Made by a program: the position numbers and the translations under genes
The notes under the pieces: model-generated
What the model saw: the letters and a program-made list of their open reading frames with translations, nothing else
What the model was told of the DNA's origin: nothing
Databases searched by the model: none
Origin: a virus
Virus record (IMG/VR): IMGVR_UViG_3300025137_000061
Location: 1-50,357 of that record
Reading direction: 5' to 3' (one strand)
Length of the DNA: 50,357 nt
In this document: positions 17,756 to 27,600 of the stretch, piece by piece
Numbering within the stretch: position 1 is the first letter of the stretch
How the letters are laid out: each line of letters opens with the position of its first letter

Positions 17756-20292
17756 AACTAAGTCAGTCTTATCAATACACAGGGAGTAGTGAGTTTACGT
17801 TTGAAAATGTATTACTTGGCCCTACAGGCATAGCTCTTTTTGATCAAAGGACAGGTATCGGAGGTGTTGATTTTATTCCATACCACGGATCTACGGTTAC
17901 TGTAAAGGCTGGAGACCCATCCACCCAGTACTTTGATTTTTCACCAAGTCTAAATAACAAGATATATTACCTGGTTACAGATCAGGAGTACTCAGAGTCT
18001 GATAGGGCTACAATAAAATCATCGGGTACGGCTATCAATGTACACTTCAACGGGACGGACTATCAGGGAGACTTTGTGTTTCAGAATCCCAATGATTATG
18101 AGTACCTATACCTTATGTGGGATTATGAGGATTCGATAGGAACGGGAACGGTATCATTTAAAGGCATAGTATCGTCAAGATCTATAGCCTTAGACTTAGG
18201 TACAGATATAGGACTGGCTGGTGTTAACTATCAGGCTGTAGACCTACCTGTAAGATTTAGAATTAGATGGAACAACACGGATGTTATAGACAGCGGATAC
18301 GTGGGGCTAAATTCAACAGCCAACTACAATGCACTGATAGCTGCAGGTGTAAGTGCATCTGACATAAAGCTTCAGTCTCCATATGATGGGACTGTTAATA
18401 ATGGCACAGGATCTCTTTTGTTTGACAAATTTTCATCATTAAATGACGCTCAGGTTGTTGTGGATTCTCCACTTGCAAGCTCTGTATGGATAATAAATAG
18501 AGTCATGCCTAGTCTAAAGTCGTTCTTTATAGATACAACTAACGGTACTACTGCAAATGTATGTACTCAGTGTCCAACCACACAGTACTACCATAATGGC
18601 ACAGGCCTACTTCCGACTCTTAATGACAGGATATACACCGCTTCAGACGGCTCCTCTCTTTATGACGGATCATCCGCATTTCACATGATAGACACCGTGA
18701 CGTGCACGGTACCTAGTTCTACAGGAAAGTCATATGTAGGTGTAGATGCATCAGGAAATGTCACATCAATAGATCCATGTGATTGCCCTGAGTTCGCTGT
18801 ACCTTTTATATATCAGGAGGATATAGTTATAAACTCATTGGAAGATGTTAATATACCTATAAGCGTATATGGAAATCCGACATCTTTTACAGTGGTAACT
18901 ACATGTTTAGAGTACCTACTAACTGGAGGTGGTTCGTCAACATTATTTACATACACAGACTGCGACTCAAATAGTCAGACAATAACCGTATCTGCATTTC
19001 AAGCAATAACGGTGTGTGCAACCTCTGCCCCTACCATAATTCGTGGCGATGGAACTATTTCTTCAGGCAAGCCTTGTTTAAGTTCAATATTTCCAACAGC
19101 TCTTTCTTTTGATAATGGAGTTATATCTGGAAGGTCTGTGAAAGAGTTATCATTCTCTTTCACAATCAACGCAACTAATTGCTTTGGAACAAGTGCTAAT
19201 AAGACTATAAATGTAGATGTAATATCCTCATCAGACAGAAAACCATTTTTGATGGATACAACTAACTTTACAACCGAATCATCTAACGCTTGCAGTGTTA
19301 CACCTTCACTTACCAAGATGTATTTCGATGGACCCAATCCTGTTCCAACGCTTAGAGATAGAGTGTTTGATTACAGTGATAGAAATGGTTTTATACCATA
19401 CACTGGTGGAGACAAGTGGTATTACGTGGATAACTCTCAGCAGGTTATCAGGGTAGATGACAATGGATATGTTTCAGACGTTTATGCATGCCCTGGTACA
19501 ACTACGACAACTACCACTACTACTACAACTACAATACCAGCTGTAGGTAATTATTATACAGCTAAACTTTGTGCTGAACCCACAACCGTAGTTACTCTTT
19601 TAGATGCAACATCTGTAGCTATAGTGGTTGGAAATGTTGTCAAGACTACAGACGGAAACTGTTGGGAGATAACAGGAACATCATCAGGATCATACCCATA
19701 TTATTTAATGCAAAACCCCGTAGTAATATATGCAGACTGCACGACTTGTACTGGTACAACTACAACCACAACAACTACAACAACTACAACAGCACCAGTC
19801 ATTACTTCCTTCAGTATGGATGGAACTGCCCAGACAACAGATTTTGCTGCATGTTCACTTACCCCCTCTCTTTCAACATTCTACCACAACGGTAGTGGCA
19901 CGGTTCCTGCAGTTAACGACTTTGTCTACACGGACGCCTTAGGGACGACTTTGTTCGATGGGGTATTTAAGTGGTACTATATGGATAATGGGGGTGCTGA
20001 TTTTGCTATACAGGTCTCAAACACTGGACAGGTACTAGAGATAGGTAGATGTTCAGGCATAACAACCACCACCACAACAACAACGGTTGCTAAGACTTAC
20101 TACACATACAAGACCTGCAATGATGGCATTCTTGCAGGGAAGCTATTCTTCTTGGGACCAAAGGTTCTTGCAGGAGGAACGCCTGTAAAGGCCTCTGACG
20201 GAAACTGCTACAAGATACATGTTTTATCTACAGCTGGAGGACCAGAGCTTGAGGTGTTGTTTGTATATAACTCCTGCTACGAGTGTCAGTAA
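17752..20292 (+). CDS. Modular tail fibre or adhesin with poly-threonine linkers
   Basis: The 846-aa protein starts with beta-rich segments (1-255). It then carries three copies of a module A of about 85 residues (near 260-346, 499-582, 682-768) with shared marks: D-T/G-T..., Cys, Tyr-x-(H/D)-(N)-G, P-(T/A)-(L/V)-(N/R)-D, WYY(V/M)DN, and a closing Cys. Two copies of module B (596-668, 780-846) have YYTxKxC, DGNC(W/Y)(E/K)I and a final CxxC. Between 350 and 495 lies an Ig-like part (SFDNGVISG, NATNCFGT) of the He_PIG type. A2, B1, A3 and B2 are separated by threonine runs of 12, 12 and 8. The last gene bases overlap a glycosyltransferase gene. Most likely a receptor-binding fibre with O-glycosylated or stiff linkers; glycosylation is inference. 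Confidence 0.7.
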   Translation: MKLSQSYQYTGSSEFTFENVLLGPTGIALFDQRTGIGGVDFIPYHGSTVTVKAGDPSTQYFDFSPSLNNKIYYLVTDQEYSESDRATIKSSGTAINVHFNGTDYQGDFVFQNPNDYEYLYLMWDYEDSIGTGTVSFKGIVSSRSIALDLGTDIGLAGVNYQAVDLPVRFRIRWNNTDVIDSGYVGLNSTANYNALIAAGVSASDIKLQSPYDGTVNNGTGSLLFDKFSSLNDAQVVVDSPLASSVWIINRVMPSLKSFFIDTTNGTTANVCTQCPTTQYYHNGTGLLPTLNDRIYTASDGSSLYDGSSAFHMIDTVTCTVPSSTGKSYVGVDASGNVTSIDPCDCPEFAVPFIYQEDIVINSLEDVNIPISVYGNPTSFTVVTTCLEYLLTGGGSSTLFTYTDCDSNSQTITVSAFQAITVCATSAPTIIRGDGTISSGKPCLSSIFPTALSFDNGVISGRSVKELSFSFTINATNCFGTSANKTINVDVISSSDRKPFLMDTTNFTTESSNACSVTPSLTKMYFDGPNPVPTLRDRVFDYSDRNGFIPYTGGDKWYYVDNSQQVIRVDDNGYVSDVYACPGTTTTTTTTTTTTIPAVGNYYTAKLCAEPTTVVTLLDATSVAIVVGNVVKTTDGNCWEITGTSSGSYPYYLMQNPVVIYADCTTCTGTTTTTTTTTTTTAPVITSFSMDGTAQTTDFAACSLTPSLSTFYHNGSGTVPAVNDFVYTDALGTTLFDGVFKWYYMDNGGADFAIQVSNTGQVLEIGRCSGITTTTTTTTVAKTYYTYKTCNDGILAGKLFFLGPKVLAGGTPVKASDGNCYKIHVLSTAGGPELEVLFVYNSCYECQ
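19498..19533 (+). repeat. Poly-threonine linker 1 (12 Thr codons)
   Basis: Twelve successive threonine codons lie between module A2 and module B1 of the fibre. The codons mix ACA, ACT, ACG and ACC, so the DNA is not a perfect trinucleotide repeat. This points to selection for the amino acid run rather than recent slippage. Confidence 0.95.
19756..19791 (+). repeat. Poly-threonine linker 2 (12 Thr codons)
   Basis: Twelve threonine codons lie between module B1 and module A3, again preceded by a Cys-Thr-Gly or similar turn. The codons are ACA, ACT and ACC in no fixed order. Confidence 0.95.
20062..20085 (+). repeat. Poly-threonine linker 3 (8 Thr codons)
   Basis: Eight threonine codons (ACA, ACC, ACG) lie between module A3 and the last module B2. 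Confidence 0.95.
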
Positions 20293-21203
20293 AATACAAT
20301 CTCAGATTTATATCTGCACAGCCAGCCACGGATTACTATTCATGGCAGGTTGAGGTGTACCTAAACAACTTCATATCACTGGGATATAAAGATATAGATG
20401 TCGTGTGTGGCTTTCAGGATGAGATACCTGAGTCATGGGGTAATCTTGTTTCAAGGTATAATGATGCCGCTAACTTTTACTTTTATGAGGACACGCTTGG
20501 GGCTGTTAAATACATACCAGCGATACAGGCACATATACTTAAGAAGCATTTTGATGAGAATCCAAGCGATGACGCATTCTTCTTTCACGACTCGGACTTC
20601 ATTTTCACAAGGCATCTTGATTTCAGTCCATATTTGAATGACGATAACTGGTACTTCTCTGACACTACTAGCTATATAGGACACGACTATATAGTGAGCA
20701 AGGGTGAGGAGGTTCTGGATGCTATGTGTGATATAGTTGGAATATCAAAGGATGTAGTTAAAAAGAATCAAAAGAACAGCGGAGGTGCACAGAAGCTTAT
20801 GAAGAACCTAAGCTCTGAATACTGGACGAAGGTAGAGAGTGACAGTATAAGGCTGTATGACAAGCTTATAACCATGCAGCATGTCAAGAAAGACAACGAT
20901 CCTTACGGAATACAGTCCTGGACATCTAGCATGTGGGCCGAGCTATGGAACGGATGGTTGTTTGGTAACAAGGTAGTTGTCCCTAAGGAGTTTGATTTCT
21001 GCTGGGCGACATGTCCTGTAGAGAGGTGGGATGAGACATACTTCTTTCACAACGCAGGTGTTCCTAACAACAAGCAGGGTATGTTCTACAAGGCTCAGTA
21101 TGCAGACAGGCTGCCATACAATGAGGATCTTGAAATAAACCCACACAGGTGTTCATACAGGTATTACACGGAGATGAAGTCGGTGGACAGTTGTTTACTT
21201 TAA
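20283..21203 (+). CDS. Putative glycosyltransferase (GT-A like)
   Basis: This 306-aa protein has an N-terminal Rossmann-like start (SWQVEVYLNNFISLGYKDID, VVCGF) and a DxD-type metal/sugar-nucleotide motif in FFFHDSDFIF near residues 101-107. Later marks are SGGAQKLMKN and YFFHNAGV. These fit a GT-A glycosyltransferase that moves a sugar from an NDP-sugar donor. Its start overlaps the stop of the poly-threonine fibre gene by 10 bp, so the two are translationally coupled. It is followed by a virion protein gene. The likely substrate is the fibre itself, by analogy with O-glycosylation of Thr-rich stretches; a host glycan target is the alternative. No membrane segment is seen. Confidence 0.65.
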   Translation: MSVKYNLRFISAQPATDYYSWQVEVYLNNFISLGYKDIDVVCGFQDEIPESWGNLVSRYNDAANFYFYEDTLGAVKYIPAIQAHILKKHFDENPSDDAFFFHDSDFIFTRHLDFSPYLNDDNWYFSDTTSYIGHDYIVSKGEEVLDAMCDIVGISKDVVKKNQKNSGGAQKLMKNLSSEYWTKVESDSIRLYDKLITMQHVKKDNDPYGIQSWTSSMWAELWNGWLFGNKVVVPKEFDFCWATCPVERWDETYFFHNAGVPNNKQGMFYKAQYADRLPYNEDLEINPHRCSYRYYTEMKSVDSCLL

Positions 21204-21209
21204 AATTGT

Positions 21210-21217
21210 TAAATTTG
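21210..21217 (+). promoter_or_regulatory. Bacteroidota-type -7 box (TAAATTTG)
   Basis: TAAATTTG lies just after the glycosyltransferase stop and 4 bp before the ATG at 21222. A TTG at 21191-21193 gives a short 16-bp spacing. If used, the transcript would be nearly leaderless. Confidence 0.35.
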
Positions 21218-21221
21218 TACT

Positions 21222-21995
21222 ATGGCAACTATAACATACTCTATATTTTCAAAGGGATGGACATCCTTCTGGTCATATTCACCAGACTGGATGATCGGTC
21301 TAAATAGTAGCTTCTATTCATTCTCAGGTGGAGATCTTTACAAGCATAATGACTCAACGGTCCCTAGAAATAACTTCTACGGTGCTCAACATAAGTCAAC
21401 CATCACGACGGTGTTTAATGATGATCCTATGCAGCAAAAAATGTTTAAGACGCTGTCGCAGGACTCAAACAAGCCATGGAAGGCTATAATAGATACGGAC
21501 ATAAACACGGCAGAGATGGCGGCAAGCTATTTCAACCAGAAGGAGGACGAGTGGTTTGCTTATATAAGGAGGGTTGACAATACTATAGACCTAAAGGCTG
21601 TATCTACACAGGGTATAGGAAATGCCACCTCTGTAAATAGTACAGATCCAGATGCGGTGGTTGTAACATTTGCATTTAACATAAATAACCCCATAAGCAT
21701 AGGAGACAGCATTTACAAAATGGGTATCGTAGATCCAGCTGCAGACCCAGTTATAGCTGACGGAACATTAACTAGCATAGGCGTGGTCACAGCTATGACA
21801 GCTACAACTCTAACCATCGATGCAAATCCAGGAACTATACCATTAATAAGTGATTTTTTGGTAGGAGTTAAGAACAGTCAGGTAGAGTCATACGGAAGCA
21901 GAGGTTTCTTTATGTCTGTAAAGCTTGAGAACGAGGACACAACACAGGTTGAAATGTTTTCAATCGGAAGTTCTATATTCAAAAGTTTTCCTTAA
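21222..21995 (+). CDS. Virion structural protein (257 aa), SKGWTSFWSY type
   Basis: The N-terminus (IFSKGWTSFWSYSPDWMIGL, then YSFSGGDLYKHN) is a pattern I associate with virion proteins of crAss-like and marine podoviruses. The middle is beta-rich and the end carries GSRGFFMSVKLEN. It lies among tail and internal virion genes. The exact place in the particle is unknown. Confidence 0.65.
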   Translation: MATITYSIFSKGWTSFWSYSPDWMIGLNSSFYSFSGGDLYKHNDSTVPRNNFYGAQHKSTITTVFNDDPMQQKMFKTLSQDSNKPWKAIIDTDINTAEMAASYFNQKEDEWFAYIRRVDNTIDLKAVSTQGIGNATSVNSTDPDAVVVTFAFNINNPISIGDSIYKMGIVDPAADPVIADGTLTSIGVVTAMTATTLTIDANPGTIPLISDFLVGVKNSQVESYGSRGFFMSVKLENEDTTQVEMFSIGSSIFKSFP

Positions 21996-22000
21996 ATTTG
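21993..22000 (+). promoter_or_regulatory. Possible -7 box (TAAATTTG)
   Basis: TAAATTTG includes the stop codon of the preceding gene and lies only 4 bp before the ATG at 22005. The transcript would start at or after the ATG, so use for this gene is doubtful; it may serve later genes or be chance. Confidence 0.2.
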
Positions 22001-22004
22001 TTAA

Positions 22005-22406
22005 ATGGAAGTTAGGTTCTTGACAGGCGATGATTACGAGACGTTATCTTCGTGGTGGAAGGACTGGAGATGGACGGCTCCGCCCAAGGACATGCTACCA
22101 GAGAATGGACTTGGAGGTGTTATGATTCACAAGGATGGTAAAGAAATTTGTGCAGGATTTGTATACTTCACAAACTCATCAGCCGCATGGCTTGAGTTTA
22201 TAGTGTCAAACTTTCACTACAGAGAGGACGACAGACAGGAGGCTATAAGGCTCCTTATAAACGTCCTGACAGAGATGATAAAGGAGAAGGGTTCTTACAG
22301 GTATATATATACCTCTCTTAAGAGCAAGAGCTTAATAGACAGATACAGCGAGTGTGGATTTCAAATGGGAAGCACCAACTGCAACGAAATGATAAAGGTA
22401 TTATAA
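22005..22406 (+). CDS. GNAT-family N-acetyltransferase
   Basis: This 133-aa protein has the GNAT order: N-terminal substrate strand-helix (VRFLTGDDYETLSSWWKDW), central strand AGFVYFTNSSAAWLEFIVSN, the helix that follows the acyl-CoA site (EAIRLLINVLTEMIKEKG), and a C-terminal half with LIDRYSECGFQMG. It would move an acetyl group from acetyl-CoA to an amine. Such enzymes occur inside tail operons of related phages without a known target. It lies 9 bp after a virion gene and 1 bp before an internal protein gene, so it belongs to the late operon. Confidence 0.7.
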   Translation: MEVRFLTGDDYETLSSWWKDWRWTAPPKDMLPENGLGGVMIHKDGKEICAGFVYFTNSSAAWLEFIVSNFHYREDDRQEAIRLLINVLTEMIKEKGSYRYIYTSLKSKSLIDRYSECGFQMGSTNCNEMIKVL

Positions 22407-22407
22407 T

Positions 22408-23061
22408 ATGGCAGCAGTAACATCAACAATAGTAGCCTTAGGCGGAGTAGGACTCAGTGCGGCACAGGCTATAAAAGCAGGTAAAGAAAAAAAAGCAGCA
22501 GACGATGCAGCTGTTAAGGCAGAGGCTGCGATGCGTGCAGTGAAGGAGCAAAACGTAATGAAGCAGGTGCAGGTGCCTACACTTGGATCCGAACTAGCAC
22601 AGCAGTCACAGGCACAAAGAGACGTGTCTGCAATATCAGCACTTCAGGGTGCAGGTGCGGCAGGCGTTATAGGTGGAATCGGAAAGGTTGCACAGTCAGG
22701 AGCAGCGGCTGATCTACAGCTTGCGGCACAGGCAGGACAGCAGCAGTATCAGAGAGATATGGCTGTAGCTCAGGCAGGACAAGGAATAGAAGGAAGACGT
22801 GCTCAGAGAGAGTTCGGTATAGAATCAAACGCACTTGCAGGTGCACAGCAGGCATCAGCTGCGGCACAGGCTCAACAAAATCAAGCATACCAAGGTATTG
22901 CTAGCGGTCTACTTGGTGCGGCAGGATCTGGACAGCTTGGATTACAGGCGATGGGAATGGAAGGGAATTACTTTGATAATCTTACAGGAATACAACAGTC
23001 AAGCCAATTAGCAGCCGCAGGTACTGGTACCAGATACACTAACACCACTACAAAACCATAA
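22408..23061 (+). CDS. Internal virion or ejection protein (217 aa)
   Basis: The protein is very rich in Ala, Gln and Gly. It has one hydrophobic N-terminal segment (STIVALGGVGLSAAQAIKAG) and then long helices (QQYQRDMAVAQAGQG). This resembles small ejection proteins such as T7 gp14 and P22 gp7, which enter the host envelope and help form the DNA channel. It stands directly before the two larger internal proteins. The end (TRYTNTTTKP) is Thr-rich. Confidence 0.65.
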   Translation: MAAVTSTIVALGGVGLSAAQAIKAGKEKKAADDAAVKAEAAMRAVKEQNVMKQVQVPTLGSELAQQSQAQRDVSAISALQGAGAAGVIGGIGKVAQSGAAADLQLAAQAGQQQYQRDMAVAQAGQGIEGRRAQREFGIESNALAGAQQASAAAQAQQNQAYQGIASGLLGAAGSGQLGLQAMGMEGNYFDNLTGIQQSSQLAAAGTGTRYTNTTTKP

Positions 23062-23062
23062 C

Positions 23063-24697
23063 ATGGCAGAAAAAAGTTATATAGGCTTTAAGGCAGCCCC
23101 AGCGGTTGACTGGGGTAAGCTAACCTCAGAGTTCTCACAGGGACTTATGGATATAAGCGGAAGAAAAGCAGCTCAGAATATTTACTTCGACAGGATTACT
23201 CAGGAAAATATAGATATGGTCAGGGAGAACGACGAGTTCAGTGACCAGACACTAAGCGACTTTGTAATGGGAGGTGCCACGCAGATGGTTGACAATTCAT
23301 ATGATATTAACAGGCTTGTTAAGTCGGGTAAACTAAACCACAATGAATATAGAATGTTTAATAATAGAGCCAACTCATCGTTTAAGGCAGTGTCAGATTT
23401 AGCAAAAAGTATAGATACAAACTTAGTTGCAATGCAGGAGAGACAGCAGCCTGGAGAGAATGGTTTACCTCAGGGATCTGTGATAGAGCAGAAGCTTATG
23501 GAGATACAGGCAGGCTTCCTAAATCTAAAGAATCAAACACTTTACCAGGATCCAAAGACAGGTCAGTTTTCTTACGGAAAGCTAAACAAGGATACAGGTG
23601 TAGTTGAAGACCTACAGAACCCAGAGGCTGTTTTAAAGCCAGTCAATCAGAGAGATAACTACTTCGATGCGTTTGGATTTGTTCAAGAAAGAAGCAGTAA
23701 GCTTGGTGAGTTTAAGATTGCAGAGGTAAGAGACAAGGTTGTAGGGAAGGATAAGGCTGGCAATGATATAACAAGAAAGGTGTATGTGACCGAAACAGGA
23801 GAGGCATTAAATCCACTTCTTGACAGAGCTATAGCCAGCACACAGCAATATATAACTGATGATGCTAGAATAGCATTTAATACATTAAATCAGATAGACA
23901 GTAGGTACGAACTTTATGTAGGTGATGATGACAAGAACTCTCAGCTAGACGAGAAGGTCGGAATAGAGAACAAGATAAGATTTCAGGAGGGAAGAACATC
24001 CATGTCTGAATCGGAGGAAAATGATTTCAGGTCTTATGAGGAAGGATTTCTTGTGCCTCTTGTAGAAAACTCAGCCAGGGAAAGAACGCCAGTTCTAAAC
24101 GCACAACAGAACGAGGTATTGCTACAGGGTATTGATGACATGTATAAGTCTAACCTTGACTACTCAATGGTAGAAAAAGAGCCATCACAGAAAAATAGTG
24201 GCGGTAAAGGAAGTGGAAGTGGAAGTGGAATGAGTCAGGGAGACGCAAATGTTCTTTACAAGCAACTTAGAAATGCATGGGATCAAATTGAAACAGATCC
24301 AGTTCAGGCTGCGGTTACATTCACAAACCAAGCTGTAGATGGATCTGAATTTAAGGTGAAGGATGGTAATCTATACAAGGTGGTTGTAGAGAATATATGG
24401 AATGAAAAAGAAGTCAGGAGCGTGAGAACTGAGAGAGAGATAGGTCCTATTAAAAACATGCAGGACATATCAACATCATTCTTTGGTGCCACTGGTGGTA
24501 AGGGTGCAGGTAAGGCCAACACTCTGTATCAAAACGCAGAGAAGAGTTCAGGGAAAGGGCCTGCCGTAATAGCAATGATGGAGGAGCAGACGGAAGAGAT
24601 TCCAGCCGATCAGATGGCCAGCAATCAGGGCGGTAATTTTTTACAAAGACTAGCAAAAGGTATCCTCGGAAGGGGTAACAATCAAAACATATCATAA
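23063..24697 (+). CDS. Internal virion protein (544 aa)
   Basis: This 544-aa protein is mainly helical and charged, with no membrane segment. A Gly/Ser linker (GGKGSGSGSGMSQG, near residue 388) splits it into a larger N-terminal part and a C-terminal domain. It starts 1 bp after the Ala/Gln-rich protein and ends 2 bp before the giant gene. The three genes have the order of podovirus ejection or cargo proteins. No enzyme motif was recognised. Confidence 0.6.
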   Translation: MAEKSYIGFKAAPAVDWGKLTSEFSQGLMDISGRKAAQNIYFDRITQENIDMVRENDEFSDQTLSDFVMGGATQMVDNSYDINRLVKSGKLNHNEYRMFNNRANSSFKAVSDLAKSIDTNLVAMQERQQPGENGLPQGSVIEQKLMEIQAGFLNLKNQTLYQDPKTGQFSYGKLNKDTGVVEDLQNPEAVLKPVNQRDNYFDAFGFVQERSSKLGEFKIAEVRDKVVGKDKAGNDITRKVYVTETGEALNPLLDRAIASTQQYITDDARIAFNTLNQIDSRYELYVGDDDKNSQLDEKVGIENKIRFQEGRTSMSESEENDFRSYEEGFLVPLVENSARERTPVLNAQQNEVLLQGIDDMYKSNLDYSMVEKEPSQKNSGGKGSGSGSGMSQGDANVLYKQLRNAWDQIETDPVQAAVTFTNQAVDGSEFKVKDGNLYKVVVENIWNEKEVRSVRTEREIGPIKNMQDISTSFFGATGGKGAGKANTLYQNAEKSSGKGPAVIAMMEEQTEEIPADQMASNQGGNFLQRLAKGILGRGNNQNIS

Positions 24698-24699
24698 CT

Positions 24700-27600
24700 A
24701 TGGCTGAAGACAATCCGATAGAAGGCTTGGATCCAAATCAATCGGCATTCGAGCCGATGTTGGATATGATGGATCAAGAGACACCAGAGGACCTAAGCAG
24801 GACCACCACAACAACGACTCTCTATATCTCTGGCGATCAGACACAGATAGATCAGCCTAGAGTTAGTACAACTACAACTATGGCTCCAGTGGAGACTTTG
24901 GATATAGTGTCACAGTTTAGACAGTCTAATCCAGAGGTAAAGCTTGGCGATGTAAACAAGGTTATACCTAACGCAAGCTTTGAGGAGAGGATGCAACTTC
25001 TTTTTGATTACCCAGATCAGTTCTCTGCAGATATAGAGTACAATAACAAGATAAACAGCTATGTCACACAGTTAAAAGATAAGGGATATAAAGACGATCA
25101 AATACTTTCATACCTAGAGCAACAGAAGGAGGGTACAAAGTCAGATCTAATGACCAACTTTCCAGACCTTTTTAATGTTAAGTCTATAAAGAGAAAGGAC
25201 AATATAATTAAGGCTCTAGAGAGCGACAATATTTCATACAGCAAACTATTAAAGTTTGGATCTGAATCAAAACTAAAGAATGAATATCCTGAGTTTGCTA
25301 ACCTTATAGATCAGAAGAAGAAGAACGAGAAGATTCAGAAAGAGATAAAGGTTGAAAATAAGAAGATAGATGCTAATATTGAGGCAGAAAAACAAGCAAT
25401 AGAAAGACAGTTAGAGACTGGTAAAAACTTTATAGGTCAGGACATGTCTCCTATAGATCAAGAAGCTGCTAGAAAAAGACTCAGAGAAATTGAAGGGGAG
25501 CAGACGCTGGCTGACCTTGATGCAGGTGATCCATTTCAGGAAGACACGTCAAGGACGGATATAGGAAAAATTTCATACAAGCAAAAGCCTGTCACAGGGT
25601 TTGAGTTTGAAAGAATAAATGAGTTCAATGTAGAACCAATAATTAAAGACGTTAGATTTGTTGATCAGAAGCAGGTAGATCAAGAGTTAGAGCTACTTAA
25701 TCAACTGAACACAAACATCAAAGCCACAGGAGGTAAATCTCTTAGTGACGAGCAGATAAGAGAGGTATATGTAGACGGAACAAAGCCGTTTAATGAGAAC
25801 TACAAGGAGTATGATGATCAGCTGTGGAACACCGTCTCTGGTATTGTATCTACGCAGCCTGTCGTGGATCTAAATGATGAGTTCTTTGAGAGACATGATA
25901 CCACAAGGGATGAGTTCATAAACAAAAGAAAGCTTATACTATCAAGCGGACTTTTTAACACTCAAAAATTAGGAGATACATACTATACCGAGGAAGAGTT
26001 TCAGGCTATGTATAATAGGGCGTCTGAAAAATTAATCAATGAGTATGGATCCACTATAGGTACATATGAAAAAATTACAGGGACAAATCTTAGAGAGAAC
26101 CCTGAGCAGTTTTATGACGAGGCGAGAAAGAGTAGTTCTTTATACATGTCAGACATAGATGAAGATATAGTGATAGGAGACTCTGAACAGACATCTAAAA
26201 ACCTAAGGAAAAGATTTGGGTTTCTTCCTTACGGATCAAGAGATGAGTCACAGAATTATTTGGAGACAGAGGGATTTAGATTTAGCTATGACGGAGACAA
26301 CCTGGTTATACAGTCCACTATAACACCAGAAGGTAAAAACACTCCAGAATTACTGAATGGTATAGAAATAAACATGAATGGATCTGATGTAAGTGCAAAG
26401 ATTAAAAACTTTATGTCTAAAGGAATAGTCACCGACGATATCAGAGACGTTATAGATGAATACTCTAGAGGAGAGGGTAGGTTTAATGAAAAATTTAACG
26501 ATCCAATGAGGGCGTCTATAGACTTTAGCAACTATATACTTTCAAAGCCTTATGTGTTTGGAGATGCAAATGGTTTTGCCACAGATGGATATGGCCAAGG
26601 ATTTTTATTTGGACTTATACCTATGGGGGGAGGCAAAGATAAGTCAAAGTTCATGAGAAATATGTCTGTGATAAACACTCAGATAAATGCACTTAAGGCG
26701 AAGGATCCTATCTCTAACCAGTATCTTATAAATAACCTAAACAAAAATATTCAATACGCACAGTATGTAGAAGACCAAAAGGCTCCAGATTTAACCAGCC
26801 TAGGACTTGCCGCTGCTGCTGGACTTACTGAGACATTTTCAGGTATAACTGAGGGTGTTGTAGACTTAATAATAGACATTCCATTTGTTCCTGTATCTAG
26901 CTCACTGTCAGAGGATGAGGTTAACATGCTAAAAGAAAGTGGGCTTGAGGAGTATCAGATTTTAGATATACAGAACAAGCGTATAAAGGATGAGGTTGAG
27001 TACGGTATAGACGAGTGGATAAATAACACGACAGCGGTTACAGACAAGTCTATAGCAGACGCAGGACTTACCTATGAATTAATTAAGACGATGATTCACA
27101 GCATCAGCACTGGTATGATAGTTGGATTTAATCCATCACTTGTTCCTGTCGCATTCGGACTTCAAACCACAGCAAGGGTGGAGAACGAGCTAAAAGACAG
27201 CGACCTTAGCAACTTTGAGAAGAGAATTATATCTTGGCAAATGGCCACATATGAGGGTATACTTGAGAATTTTGGTCTTCAAACCGCACTATCGCCAGGT
27301 AAGTCAATGCTATTTAGGTGGGTTGCAGCTAGAGCTTTAAAAAACTTACCAAAGGATGCAAGTCTCCATGCAATAGAGGCGAGCATGAAGTACACGATGA
27401 AGGGGCTTGGTGCAAGGACAATGTTAGGTATACTTGAGGGTGGTTCTTTTGAGGCACTTACGGAGGTAGGTCAAGAGGGCGTAGAATTTACAGAAAAGAA
27501 TATTGTAAACATGCTCCTAGGTAAGGAAGTGTTTAAGAACATGCCCGACATCACGACGGAAAAGGGAGCTAATGAATTTTTAAATCAGCTTGGAAAGGCA

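Noticed and set aside
17752-20292. Diversity-generating retroelement acting on the fibre gene
   Set aside because: No reverse transcriptase and no template/variable repeat pair was seen. The modules A and B differ all over, not at adenines only.
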